Below are positions 16,254 through 24,779 of a stretch of DNA of 64,000 nt, piece by piece. Under the pieces are notes generated by a model that worked only from the letters and a program-made list of their open reading frames with translations, was not told where the DNA came from and ran no database searches. Location of the stretch: NCBI RefSeq assembly GCF_002198655.1, contig NZ_MWLN01000186.1, positions 1 to 64,000 on the forward strand, written 5' to 3'. Position 1 is the first letter of the stretch, and every line of letters begins with the position of its first letter. The translations under genes were made by a program, and so were the position numbers. This DNA comes from Kineosporia sp. A_224. GTDB lineage: Bacteria > Actinomycetota > Actinomycetes > Actinomycetales > Kineosporiaceae.

Positions 16254-16890
16254 CACTGGCCCGTCGCCTCGCCGTCGCGCTCCACCGGCGGCCGGAGGCA
16301 CGTCCACAGCAGGTCGAACTCGGCGGCCACGAGCATCGCGCTGACCTGCTCGGCGGTCCGGCGGTGGAACCGCAGTTCGACCGCGGGCCCGAGCCGGCTC
16401 ACGCTGCGATGCACCACCTCGTCGCCGGTTTGGAAGGCGAGGACGACGACCCCGCCGGGCCGCAGCGCCCGTCGAGCACGTCGGGCAGGTCGTCGTCCGG
16501 GACGTGGATCACTCAGTACCACGCGACGAGCCCGCCGAGGCTCCCCGCTGGGACGTCGAGGGCCGTCATCGAGCCGACGGCGAACCGCAGGCCGGGGTGC
16601 TCGCGACGCGCCACCGCGACCATGCCGGGGGACAGGTACACCCCGGCGGCATCGAGGCCGGCCGCGACGAGGTGCGCCGTCACCCGACCCGGTCCGCAGC
16701 CGACGTCGAGCACCGGCCCGCCCCCGCCGGCCTGCACCAGGTCGGTGAACAGACCCAGCACCGCCCGGTCGTACGGCTGGCAGGCCATGAGGTCCCGCAG
16801 CTCCTTGGTGTACGGCTCGGCGAGGTCGTCGTACGAGGTGCGCGTCGCGGTCAGCCAGTGCGGTTCGGCGGCCGGTGGTTCGGCGTCCAT
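16226..16890 (-). pseudogene. Class I methyltransferase pseudogene
   Basis: Reads well from ATG 16890: TSYDDLAEPYTKELRDLMACQPYDRAVLGLF, SAM motif VLDVGCGPGRVTAHL, then GGLVAWY. TGA at 16513-16515 replaces the residue usually Ser before VIH. After VIHVPDDDLPDVLD one base is missing, and the family sequence resumes in another frame (LRPGGVVVLAFQTGDEV) to the stop at 16226. Two independent lesions make this a true pseudogene. A leaderless-type -10 (minus strand, 16897-16902) still precedes it. Confidence 0.88.
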
Positions 16891-16896
16891 ACCGCC

Positions 16897-16902
16897 ACGC
16901 TA
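16897..16902 (-). promoter_or_regulatory. Candidate -10 box of the methyltransferase pseudogene
   Basis: TAGCGT on the minus strand, 6 nt before ATG 16890. It overlaps the stop codon of the upstream LysR gene. Confidence 0.4.
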
Positions 16903-17856
16903 GTTCGCGGTCACCGGCTCGGGCGGCGTCCACACCGCGTGCCGGGCGGCGATCCGCAGCAGGTCGCGGGCGGGGCCGGTCGGGCGCTGGCCGCGCGGCC
17001 AGACCGCCCGCAGCCGACGGGAGAGGTCGAGCCCCGGCACCGGGACCCGGACGAGGCGCCCGGCGGCGACGTCGTCCTCGACCGCGAAGGTGCTGAGGAC
17101 GGCGGGCCCGGCCCCGGCCTCGACGGCCGAGCGCACGGCGCTCGCGGTCGACAGCTCGAGCAGCGGGGTGGCCGGCGCCGGCGCGACGGGTCCGGCGGGC
17201 AGGAGGGCGGCGAGGGCGGCCTCGAGGGCCAGCCGGGTCCCGGACCCGGGTTCGCGGGTCACGAGCCGGGTCGCGGCGAGTTCCTCGGGGTCGAGCGGAC
17301 GGCGGCGGCGGGCCCACGGGTGCGCCGGGTTGACGACGACGGCGAGCTCGTCCCGGGCGACCACCTCGCCGTCGAGGTCGGGCGACACCGCCGGCCCCTC
17401 GACGAAGCCGAGGTCGACGCCGTGGGCGAGCAGGGCCCGCCCCACCTCGGTGGAGTTCATGGCCGACAGGCTCACGGCGACGTCCGGCCGGTCGGTCGCG
17501 AGCCGGACGAGCCAGCGGGGGAGCAGGTGCTCGGCGACCGTGAGGCTCGCGGCGACCCGCAGCCGCGCGTCCGCGTCGGCCCGCAGGGACGCGATCCCGG
17601 CCTCGAGCACCTCGGCCGCCGCGAGGACGCCCCGCGCCCAGTCCGCGAGCAGCGCACCGGCCGGCGTGAGGGTCGACCCGCGCGCCCCGCGGTCGACGAC
17701 CGCGAAGCCGACGAGCCGCTCGACGGAGCGGATCCGGGCGCTGACGGCCGGCTGGCTGATCCCGTGCTCGGCCGCGGCCCGGCCGAGGCTGCCGGTGCTG
17801 GCGACGCGCAGGAGAAGCTGGAGGGTGTCGAGGTCAGGGACCCGGTTCAGAGCCAT
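16900..17856 (-). CDS. LysR-family transcriptional regulator
   Basis: 318 aa. An N-terminal winged HTH (LQLLLRVASTGSLGRAAAEHGISQPAVSARIRSVERLVG, residues 12-50) is followed by a two-lobed effector domain. The type resembles the regulators found beside YeiH-family exporters, where sulfur- or CysB-like signals are common. It is divergent from that exporter. Two perfect palindromes lie in the shared region, one only 11 bp before this start, which suggests autoregulation. Confidence 0.92.
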   Translation of the reverse strand: MALNRVPDLDTLQLLLRVASTGSLGRAAAEHGISQPAVSARIRSVERLVGFAVVDRGARGSTLTPAGALLADWARGVLAAAEVLEAGIASLRADADARLRVAASLTVAEHLLPRWLVRLATDRPDVAVSLSAMNSTEVGRALLAHGVDLGFVEGPAVSPDLDGEVVARDELAVVVNPAHPWARRRRPLDPEELAATRLVTREPGSGTRLALEAALAALLPAGPVAPAPATPLLELSTASAVRSAVEAGAGPAVLSTFAVEDDVAAGRLVRVPVPGLDLSRRLRAVWPRGQRPTGPARDLLRIAARHAVWTPPEPVTAN

Positions 17857-17866
17857 GCATCCAGTC

Positions 17867-17880
17867 TATGGGTAGCCATA
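17867..17880. promoter_or_regulatory. Palindrome 1, LysR/exporter intergenic region
   Basis: TATGG at 17867-17871 and CCATA at 17876-17880 form a perfect inverted repeat with a 4-nt spacer, immediately upstream of the LysR start. Candidate LysR operator. Confidence 0.6.
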
Positions 17881-17886
17881 AGCAAG

Positions 17887-17904
17887 CCTGATGTCTGCAT
17901 CAGG
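17887..17904. promoter_or_regulatory. Palindrome 2, LysR/exporter intergenic region
   Basis: CCTGATG at 17887-17893 and CATCAGG at 17898-17904 form a perfect 7-4-7 inverted repeat. It overlaps the upstream candidate ATG (17891) of the exporter, which argues for the downstream start at 17951. Confidence 0.6.
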
Positions 17905-17950
17905 ACGAGCCGTCTACCGTGTCGCCGCAGGTCAGCCGCACCGTGGGGGC

Positions 17951-18994
17951 ATGCTGCAGGCCGCACCCGCGCCGGCGGGACGGCGCGCCGCGCGCCTCGT
18001 GCCGGGGCTCGCCGTCGTCGTCGGGCTCGCCGCGCTCGCCCTGGCCGCCTCGGCACTGCTGCCGGGGGTCGTCGCCGCGAGCGTCGCCGTCGCGCTCGGC
18101 GCGCTCCTCGGGTCCTCCGGACTGCACCATGCCGCGCTCCGCCCCGGCACCCGGGCCGCGGGGCACCACCTGCTCCGGGGCGCCGTCGTGCTGCTCGGGC
18201 TCGAGGTCGCGGTGCCGGACGTCGTGCGCCTCGGCGGGCCGGGGCTGGTCGCGGTGGCAGTGACCGTCGCGGTCACCTTCACGGGCACGCGGCTGCTCGG
18301 CCGGCTGCTCGGCGTGCCCGCCCCGCAGGCGCTCCTCGTCGCGACGGGCTTCTCGATCTGCGGAGCGTCGGCGGTCGCCGGCATGCGGGACGCCGCGCGC
18401 GCCGAGGACGAGGACGCAGCCGTCGCCGTCGGCCTCGTGACGCTCTGCGGGACCACCGCGATCGTCGTCCTGCCCCTGCTGCGCGGTCCGCTCGGCCTCG
18501 ACCCGGCCGCCTTCGGCGCGTGGGTCGGCGCGAGCGTGCAGGACGTCGGCCAGACCGTGGCCGTCGCGCAGCAGGTCCCCGGCGCGCTGCACGCGGCGGT
18601 CGTCGTCAAGCTGAGCCGCGTCGTCCTGCTCGCACCCCTCGTCGCGGGCGTCGCGCTCGCCCGGCGGCGCGCGGACGCCGCGCGCCCGGCCGAGGCACGA
18701 GGAACGGGCAGCCTCCGCCGGCCGCCGCTCGTCCCCGGGTTCGTCGTCGGCTTCCTCGCCGCGGTCGCCGTCGCGAGCAGCGGACTGCTCCCGGGACCGT
18801 TGCTCGCGGCGGCCGGCGACGTCCGCCACGTCGTGACGGTCGCCGCCCTCGTCGGCCTCGGCACCGGCATCGACGTCCGGGCGCTGCGCCGGACCGCGGG
18901 CCGGGCGACGGCGCTCGGCCTGCTCAGCTGGGCCCTCGTCGCGACGACGTCGCTCGCGGCGCTCACCCTCGCCGCCCGGGTCGGCGCTGCCTAG
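17951..18994 (+). CDS. YeiH/UPF0324-family putative sulfate exporter
   Basis: 347 aa, about ten membrane segments. Family motifs are GFSICGASAVAGM (middle) and GASVQDVGQTVAVAQQV. Members are annotated as putative sulfate exporters, with substrate weakly supported. ATG 17951 is preferred over ATG 17891 because the latter lies inside a palindrome. It is divergent from a LysR gene that probably controls it. Confidence 0.85.
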   Translation: MLQAAPAPAGRRAARLVPGLAVVVGLAALALAASALLPGVVAASVAVALGALLGSSGLHHAALRPGTRAAGHHLLRGAVVLLGLEVAVPDVVRLGGPGLVAVAVTVAVTFTGTRLLGRLLGVPAPQALLVATGFSICGASAVAGMRDAARAEDEDAAVAVGLVTLCGTTAIVVLPLLRGPLGLDPAAFGAWVGASVQDVGQTVAVAQQVPGALHAAVVVKLSRVVLLAPLVAGVALARRRADAARPAEARGTGSLRRPPLVPGFVVGFLAAVAVASSGLLPGPLLAAAGDVRHVVTVAALVGLGTGIDVRALRRTAGRATALGLLSWALVATTSLAALTLAARVGAA

Positions 18995-18997
18995 ACT
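18992..18997 (+). promoter_or_regulatory. Candidate -10 box, leaderless
   Basis: TAGACT followed by 8 nt and GTG 19006. Its first bases overlap the exporter stop codon. Confidence 0.45.
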
Positions 18998-19005
18998 CCC
19001 CGCCC

Positions 19006-20586
19006 GTGAGGACCCTTCTGCGCGGCGGCGTCGTCCGCTCGCCCCACGACCCGGCCGCGACGGCGCTGCTCGTCGACGACGGCACCGTCGCCTTCGTCGG
19101 GTCGGACGACGCAGCGCTCGCGCACGCCGGCGGCGCCGACGCGTTCGTCCCGGGCGTCGACGAGGTCGTCGACCTCGACGGCGCACTCGTCACCCCGGCG
19201 TTCGTCGACAGCCACGTCCACACGACCGAGACCGGGCTGCTCCTCGACGGGGTCGACCTGCACGACGCGCGCTCGGTGACCGAGATCCTGGCCCGGGTCG
19301 AGGCGGCGAGCCGGCGCGGCGGCGGCCGGCCGATCCTCGGGCAGGGCTGGGACGAGCGCAGCCTCGCCGAGGGCCGGCCCCCGACGCGCGCCGAGCTCGA
19401 CCGGGCGTCGGCCGGGGGAGTGGTCTACCTCGCGCGGGTCGACGTCCACTCCGCCGTGATCTCCAGCGCGCTCGCCGCGGCATCCGGGGCGGACGCCCAC
19501 GACGGCTGGTCCGCCGACGGCCGGGTCGAGCGGGACGCCCACCACGCGGCCCGGGACGCGACGCGCGCCCTGCCCCCCGGACGCCGCCGCGACCTCCAGC
19601 TGCTCGCGCTGCGCTCCGCGGCCGCGCACGGGATCGCCACGGTCCACGAGGCCGCCGCGCCGCACATCGGGCCCGCGGACGACCTCCGCGCGCTCGTCGC
19701 GCTGACGACCGACCCGGAGCAGCGGCTGCCGGAGGTCGTCGCCTACTGGGGCGAGCTCGCCGCGGACGCCGAGGCCGCCGGCGCGCTGCGCGACCGGTTC
19801 GGCCCGTGGCTCGCCGGCCTCGCCGGTGACCTCTGCGCCGACGGCTCGGTCGGCTCCCGGACCGCGGCCTACCGGGCCGACTACGCCGACTGCGCCGGGC
19901 ACCGCGGCCACGGATACCTGTCCGGGGCACAGGTCCGTGACCACGTGGTCGCCTGCACCCGGGTCGGGCTGCAAGCGGGCTTCCACGTCATCGGCGACGC
20001 AGGGATGGACGCCGTCGTCGAGGGCCTGGCCCTCGCCGCCGAGGTCGTCGGCGCCCCGGCGCTGCGCAGCGCCCGGCACCGGCTCGAGCACGTCGAGACC
20101 GTCGACGCCGCGGCGATCGCCGTGCTCGCCGACCTCGGGGTGGCCGCGAGCGTGCAGCCCGCGTTCGACGCCCTGTGGGGCGGCACCGACGGCCTCTACG
20201 CCGCGCGGCTCGGCGCCGAGCGGGCGCTGACGATGAACCCGTTCGCCGCGCTCGCCGCGGCCGGCGTCCCACTGGCCCTCGGCTCGGACTCCCCGGTCAC
20301 GCCCTTCGACCCGTGGGGCGCCGTCCGCGCGTGCGTGCACCACCACGTCGGGGCGCAGCGGCTGCCCGCCGACGTCGCGTTCGCCGCGCACACGCAGGGC
20401 GCGCACCGGGCAGCGCGGCGCGACGGCGAGGGCGTCCTCGTCGCCGGCACCCGGGCGACGCTCGCGGTGTGGTCGGCGTCCGGCCCCGGCGCCTCGGAGG
20501 GCCTGCCCGACCTCGGCGCGGGTGCGCCGTCCCCGGCCTGCCTGCTGACGATGCGGGCCGGCCGCGTCATCCACGACGCGCGCTGA
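19006..20586 (+). CDS. Amidohydrolase family protein (YtcJ-like, Amidohydro_3)
   Basis: 526 aa metal-dependent hydrolase. DSHVHTTETGLLLDG gives the HxH metal site on strand 1, HVIGDAGMDAV and HRLEHVETVD carry the later histidines, and LALGSDSPVTPFDPW carries the catalytic Asp. This is the Amidohydro_3/YtcJ layout. Start GTG 19006. Substrate unknown; neighbours give no hint, although it lies between the two lysine-catabolism blocks. Confidence 0.87.
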   Translation: MRTLLRGGVVRSPHDPAATALLVDDGTVAFVGSDDAALAHAGGADAFVPGVDEVVDLDGALVTPAFVDSHVHTTETGLLLDGVDLHDARSVTEILARVEAASRRGGGRPILGQGWDERSLAEGRPPTRAELDRASAGGVVYLARVDVHSAVISSALAAASGADAHDGWSADGRVERDAHHAARDATRALPPGRRRDLQLLALRSAAAHGIATVHEAAAPHIGPADDLRALVALTTDPEQRLPEVVAYWGELAADAEAAGALRDRFGPWLAGLAGDLCADGSVGSRTAAYRADYADCAGHRGHGYLSGAQVRDHVVACTRVGLQAGFHVIGDAGMDAVVEGLALAAEVVGAPALRSARHRLEHVETVDAAAIAVLADLGVAASVQPAFDALWGGTDGLYAARLGAERALTMNPFAALAAAGVPLALGSDSPVTPFDPWGAVRACVHHHVGAQRLPADVAFAAHTQGAHRAARRDGEGVLVAGTRATLAVWSASGPGASEGLPDLGAGAPSPACLLTMRAGRVIHDAR

Positions 20587-20602
20587 CCCCGGGCGGGGGT
20601 CG

Positions 20603-21298
20603 TCAGGCGACGGGGTCGTCGTCCTCGGCGGGCCGCTCGTTGTAGATGCCGGCCTGCTCCTGCGGCGACATCGCGCAGATCGCGTCCATGACGGCGTCGG
20701 TGATCTCGCGGCGGGCCTTGCCCGCGCCGCCGGACCCGGCGACCTTCTCGACCCACGGCGCCGGGTCGACGACGGGGGCGAACTGGACCCGGACGGGGCG
20801 GATCCGCAGCCGCTTCGAGCCGATCGGCTGGACGTCGTTCGTGCCCGTGACGCAGACCGGCACGATCGGCGCCCCGGACTCCAGGGCGAGCCAGCCGACG
20901 CCCGTCTTCCCGCGGTAGAGACGGCCGTCGCGGGAGCGGGTGCCCTCGGGGTAGATCCCGAACGCGTGGCCCTCGCGCAGGACGCCGAGCGCGGTCTCCA
21001 GGGACGCCATCGAGTCGCGCGCCGCGTCCCGACGGACCGGGACGGCGTCCACGGCACGGAAGAAGACGGCGTTGAGGCGGCCGAGGAGGGTCCGGCCCTC
21101 GAAGTACTCGGCCTTCGCGAGGAAGCGCACGCGCCGCGGCACGCACAGCGGGATGACGACGCTGTCGACGAACGACAGGTGGTTGCTCGCGACGATCACC
21201 GGGCCCTCGCGGGGGATGTTCTCCAGGCCGCTGACCTTCGGACGCCAGAACACCCGGAACACGAAGAGGACGACCCAGCGTGCGAGCCGGTACGTCAT
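20603..21298 (-). CDS. plsC: 1-acyl-glycerol-3-phosphate acyltransferase family protein (PlsC-like)
   Basis: 231 aa membrane-associated acyltransferase of phospholipid synthesis. The catalytic HX4D motif is H40...D45 in SNHLSFVDS. The glycerophosphate-binding EGTRS is at residues 118-122, followed by VPVCVTGT. An N-terminal hydrophobic segment is at residues 8-18. Start ATG 21298. It is divergent from kamD across 252 bp; no functional link is evident. Confidence 0.9.
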   Translation of the reverse strand: MTYRLARWVVLFVFRVFWRPKVSGLENIPREGPVIVASNHLSFVDSVVIPLCVPRRVRFLAKAEYFEGRTLLGRLNAVFFRAVDAVPVRRDAARDSMASLETALGVLREGHAFGIYPEGTRSRDGRLYRGKTGVGWLALESGAPIVPVCVTGTNDVQPIGSKRLRIRPVRVQFAPVVDPAPWVEKVAGSGGAGKARREITDAVMDAICAMSPQEQAGIYNERPAEDDDPVA

Positions 21299-21468
21299 CG
21301 CGCCCCTTCCGTCCGTCGGGGGCGCAGCCGTCGGCCCGCCCGGATGACGCGTGCGGACGGCGTCATCGCGCCGTCGCCCGCGACGCACCGACCCTATCGG
21401 GCGTGCCCGCACGGACCCGTCCGCGCGCGCGTGCCGCCGGACACACGGCACACCCTCCCTGCAGCATC

Positions 21469-21496
21469 TTTCGCCGCGAGGCATGTTTCGGCGAGA
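21469..21496. promoter_or_regulatory. Inverted repeat upstream of kamD
   Basis: TTTCGCCG at 21469-21476 and CGGCGAGA at 21489-21496 pair at 7 of 8 positions around a 12-nt spacer. It lies about 55 bp before the kamD start in a locally AT-richer stretch. Candidate operator only. No cobalamin riboswitch is evident in the 252-bp region. Confidence 0.35.
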
Positions 21497-21550
21497 ATGT
21501 TCACGCCCCACGGCTCGGGGCCTGAGAACTTACGTGAGGAAGGTCCGTCC

Positions 21551-23131
21551 ATGCCGCGCTCGAGCGCCCCGACGACGCTACGGCTCGACCCGGTCGTCGT
21601 CCGCAAGGCCCGCTCGCTGGCGCGCCGCGCCGGCGCCCCCGTCGTCAAGCTGGCCCGTACCCACACGACCGTCTCCGTCGAGCGGGCGACGCTGCGCCTC
21701 GCCGGGCTCGCGGGCGCGGACGTCGAACGCGTGCCGTGGGTGAACCACCTCGTCGACGCGGTCCGCGCCGGTGCCGGCCTCGAGCACGGCGTCGCGCTGC
21801 CGGTCTGGGACGCCCTCCTGCGCGGCGAGGCCGACGACCTGCTCACGCTCGCCCAGAAGGCGGCCGCCGGCTCGGTGACGTTCCGGGTGCCCGAGGGCCG
21901 GGACGCCGTCCGCGCCGCCAAGGCCGCCCGGGCCTCGGTCTCCACCGGTATCCGCCGCGTCGACGCCTCCCGCACGACCCGCGAGCGCCTCGTGAAGCGG
22001 CTCGGCGACCCGGCGCAGCGGCCGTGGATCTACCTCATCGTCGCGACCGGCGACATCTACGAGGACATCCCGCAGGCGCAGAACGCGGCCCGCGAGGGTG
22101 CCGACGTCATCGCCGTCATCCGCTCCACCGGGCAGAGCCTGCTCGACTACGTCCCCGAGGGCGCGACCCGTGAGGGCTACGCCGGCACGTACGCGACGCA
22201 GGAGAACTTCCGGCTCATGCGGGCCGCCCTCGACGACGTCTCGAAGGAGCTCGGGCGGTACGTCCGCCTGACGAACTACGCGTCGGGCCTGTGCATGCCG
22301 GAGATCGCGGCCCTCGCCGGCCTCGAGCGGCTCGACATGATGCTCAACGACTCCATGTACGGGATCCTCTTCCGCGACATCAACCCGGTCCGCACCTTCG
22401 TCGACCAGCGGTTCAGCCGTCAGGTGCACGCCCGCGCCGGGATCATCATCAACACCGGCGAGGACAACTACCTGACGACCGCGGACGCCGTCGACGCCGC
22501 GCACACGGTCACGGTCAGCCAGCTGCTCAACGAGTACTTCGCCAAGGAGGCGGGGCTGCAGGACTGGCAGCTCGGCCTCGGCCACGCGTTCGAGATCAAC
22601 CCCGAGCTCCCGGACTCGTTCCGGCTCGAGCTCGCGCACGCCCTGCTCGCCCGCACGCTCTTCCCGGACGCGCCGCTCAAGTGGATGCCGCCGACGAAGC
22701 ACATGACCGGCGACGTCTTCCGCGGCTACCTGCTCGACGGCTTCTTCAACCTCGCGGGCGCGATGACCGGCCAGGGCATCCTCCTCGTCGGGATGATGAC
22801 GGAGGCCGTCGTCACGCCGTGGCTGTCCGACCGCGACCTCGCGCTGCAGAACGTCCGCTACGTGCTCAACGCCGCGAGCGGGCTCACCGAGGACTTCCGG
22901 CCGCCACCCGACGGGTTCATCCAGACCCGGGCCCGGCAGGTGCTCTCCGAGGCCGTCGACCTGCTCGAGCGGGTCGTCGACGACACCCTGCTCGAGGCGA
23001 TCGCCGACGGCACCTTCGGCCTCATGAAGCGCCCCGCGACCGCCGGCAAGGGCCTGGACGGCGTCGTGAAGCGGGCCGCCGGCTACCTCAACCCGGCCGT
23101 CGACCTCCTCGAGGAAGGGGCCACCCGATGA
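21551..23131 (+). CDS. kamD: Beta-lysine 5,6-aminomutase alpha subunit
   Basis: 526 aa catalytic subunit of the adenosylcobalamin/PLP enzyme that turns L-beta-lysine into 3,5-diaminohexanoate (D-lysine is also a known substrate). The family core includes GDIYEDIPQAQNAAREGADVIAVIRSTGQSLLDYVPEG, the long TIM-barrel stretch EGYAGTYATQENFRLMR, LTNYASGLCMPEIAALAG and KWMPPTKHMTGDVFRGYLLDGFFNL. Shine-Dalgarno AGGAAGGT precedes ATG 21551. Its stop overlaps the kamE start. Confidence 0.95.
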   Translation: MPRSSAPTTLRLDPVVVRKARSLARRAGAPVVKLARTHTTVSVERATLRLAGLAGADVERVPWVNHLVDAVRAGAGLEHGVALPVWDALLRGEADDLLTLAQKAAAGSVTFRVPEGRDAVRAAKAARASVSTGIRRVDASRTTRERLVKRLGDPAQRPWIYLIVATGDIYEDIPQAQNAAREGADVIAVIRSTGQSLLDYVPEGATREGYAGTYATQENFRLMRAALDDVSKELGRYVRLTNYASGLCMPEIAALAGLERLDMMLNDSMYGILFRDINPVRTFVDQRFSRQVHARAGIIINTGEDNYLTTADAVDAAHTVTVSQLLNEYFAKEAGLQDWQLGLGHAFEINPELPDSFRLELAHALLARTLFPDAPLKWMPPTKHMTGDVFRGYLLDGFFNLAGAMTGQGILLVGMMTEAVVTPWLSDRDLALQNVRYVLNAASGLTEDFRPPPDGFIQTRARQVLSEAVDLLERVVDDTLLEAIADGTFGLMKRPATAGKGLDGVVKRAAGYLNPAVDLLEEGATR

Positions 23132-23916
23132 GCGCGAAGAAGGCGACGGTCGTCCGGCCCTACGGCGACACCACCGGCGACGGCATGGTGCAGGTGTCGT
23201 TCACCCTGCCCGTCCCGCACTCCAAGCGCGCCGAGGGGGCCGCGGCCCAGCTCGCGGAGAAGATGGGCATCTCGCCGGCGCTCGTCGTCCACAGCAAGCC
23301 GATGGGCCCGGACTTCACGTTCTTCGTCGTCTACGGCCCGGTGCACCACCTCGTCGACCTGTCCGCCGTCCACGTCGTCGAGCGGGAGTACCCGCTGCTC
23401 TCGGCGAAGGAGGTCAACGCGGCGGTGAAGTCCAGGCTGCGCCGCAAGCTCGTCGTCGTCGGCGCCTGCATCGGCACCGACGCGCACACCGTCGGGATCG
23501 ACGCGATCCTCAACATCAAGGGGTTCGCGGGGGAGAAGGGCCTGGAGTACTACCGGGAGGTCCGGGTCGTGAACCTCGGCGCCCAGGTGCTCGTGCCCGA
23601 CCTCGTCGAGCGCGCCCGGGCGGAGAAGGCGGACGCCGTCCTCGTCTCCCAGGTCGTCACCCAGAAGGACGCCCATCTGCACAACAGCCGCGAGATGTCC
23701 GCGGCGTTCCGCGAGGCGTACCCGGCGGGCAAGCGGCCGCTGCTCGTCGTCGGCGGCCCGCGGTTCGCCGAGGGTGCCGCGGCCGACCTCGGTGTCGACC
23801 GGGTCTTCGGCAAGGGGACGACGCCCGGCGAGGTCGCGTCCTACCTCGTCCACGCCCTGCTGCCGGCCCCGGCCCCCGCCGAGGCCGCCCGCACGACCGG
23901 AAGGAAGTCCGCATGA
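23128..23916 (+). CDS. kamE: Beta-lysine 5,6-aminomutase beta subunit (B12- and PLP-binding)
   Basis: 262 aa. The cobalamin motif DxHxxG is DAHTVG at 118-123 (H120). K131 in NIKGFAGEKG is 11 residues later, the same spacing as the cobalt-ligand His and PLP Lys of the clostridial enzyme. A Rossmann-like domain follows, with VSQVVTQKDAHLHNSREM. ATG 23128 overlaps the kamD stop by 4 bp, so the subunits are translationally coupled. Confidence 0.95.
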   Translation: MSAKKATVVRPYGDTTGDGMVQVSFTLPVPHSKRAEGAAAQLAEKMGISPALVVHSKPMGPDFTFFVVYGPVHHLVDLSAVHVVEREYPLLSAKEVNAAVKSRLRRKLVVVGACIGTDAHTVGIDAILNIKGFAGEKGLEYYREVRVVNLGAQVLVPDLVERARAEKADAVLVSQVVTQKDAHLHNSREMSAAFREAYPAGKRPLLVVGGPRFAEGAAADLGVDRVFGKGTTPGEVASYLVHALLPAPAPAEAARTTGRKSA

Positions 23917-24320
23917 CCACCCCGCCGGCCGACGATCCCCGCCTCGGGCTCACCGTCGTCCACCGCCGGTACGTGCCGTACGCGCACGCGCACTACGCCG
24001 GCAACCTCGTGGACGGCGCCTACTCGCTCGCCGCCTTCGGGGACGTCGCGACCGAGGTCTGCATCCGCACCGACGGCGACGAGGGCCTCTTCGCGTCGTA
24101 CTCCGACGTCCAGTTCCTCGCCCCGGTGCGGGCCGGGGACGTCCTTGAGATCGAGGCCCGGGTGACCCGGGTCGGGCGGCGCAGCCGGGAGATCGCCTTC
24201 GAGGCGCGGGTCGTCTGCCGTGGCCGCACGGACCGCTCGGCCTCGGCCGCCGAGGTCCTCGACCCCCCGCTCGTCGCGACGACGGCGACCGGCACCGTCG
24301 TCGTCCCGCCGCCGGACTGA
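23913..24320 (+). CDS. kal: 3-aminobutyryl-CoA ammonia-lyase
   Basis: 135 aa hotdog-fold lyase that releases ammonia from L-3-aminobutyryl-CoA to give crotonyl-CoA, the last dedicated step of lysine fermentation. The sequence AHYAGNLVDGAYSLAAFGDVATEVCIRTDGDEGLFASYSDVQFLAPVRAGDVLEIEA is characteristic. It overlaps kamE by 4 bp. Only kce, which should act before it, is missing from the window. Confidence 0.92.
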   Translation: MTTPPADDPRLGLTVVHRRYVPYAHAHYAGNLVDGAYSLAAFGDVATEVCIRTDGDEGLFASYSDVQFLAPVRAGDVLEIEARVTRVGRRSREIAFEARVVCRGRTDRSASAAEVLDPPLVATTATGTVVVPPPD

Positions 24321-24454
24321 GCACACTCCGCAGGTCGACCGGCGGACGATCTGCGGACGGCGGGACCTCGGTCCGCGGTCCCGGCCCGCCCGCCGCGACA
24401 CGCCGTCCACGGACCGGAACGTCATGATCTTCACGGCCACGGACACAACCCCGG

Positions 24455-24486
24455 TGACCTGCGGCGTTGCGCATCTGCGCAGGTCA
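24455..24486. promoter_or_regulatory. Palindrome with 9-bp arms upstream of a SigA-type promoter
   Basis: TGACCTGCG at 24455-24463 and CGCAGGTCA at 24478-24486 are exact reverse complements, 14 nt apart. The right arm ends 8 bp before the -35 box at 24495. It is more likely an activator or repressor site than a terminator, as no T-run follows. Confidence 0.6.
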
Positions 24487-24494
24487 GAGGCCGG

Positions 24495-24522
24495 TTGACA
24501 GCCCGGCGCCGGGGACTAGGTT
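24495..24522 (+). promoter_or_regulatory. SigA-type promoter
   Basis: TTGACA at 24495-24500, a 16-nt spacer, TAGGTT at 24517-24522. A perfect -35 is rare in such GC-rich DNA. Transcription would start near 24530, about 255 bp before lnt. Confidence 0.6.
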
Positions 24523-24773
24523 TCTAGGGCAGGCCGTCCCACGACCGACGGCCGTGCACGCCGGTGACGACGAAGGACACGGGCCAGGGGTCAGCCGAGG
24601 GGCTCCACGGCCAGGTCCCGCATCCTTCGCGACGGCGGCGCGGCCGCGAGCGGTGGGCAACGGACCGGGCCCGCACCACCCCGTAGACAACGTGGGCACC
24701 CTCGCAACCGACGAGGTCGTCCTCGGCCCGAAGGGTGGCGCGGGCCCGGTCCACACTCCGGCCGCCGGGCGTC

Positions 24774-24779
24774 TAGGCT
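24774..24779 (+). promoter_or_regulatory. Candidate -10 box for leaderless lnt
   Basis: TAGGCT followed by 6 nt and GTG 24786. If used, lnt has its own leaderless transcript and the promoter at 24495 serves something else. Confidence 0.5.

Noticed and set aside
16504-20586. One 1360-codon plus-strand frame joining LysR antisense to the amidohydrolase
   Set aside because: Only the part from GTG 19006 matches a protein family; the rest is shadow sequence with no start signals.
21299-21550. Cobalamin riboswitch before the B12-dependent kamDE genes
   Set aside because: No B12-box-like sequence or matching fold was evident; only a modest inverted repeat was found.
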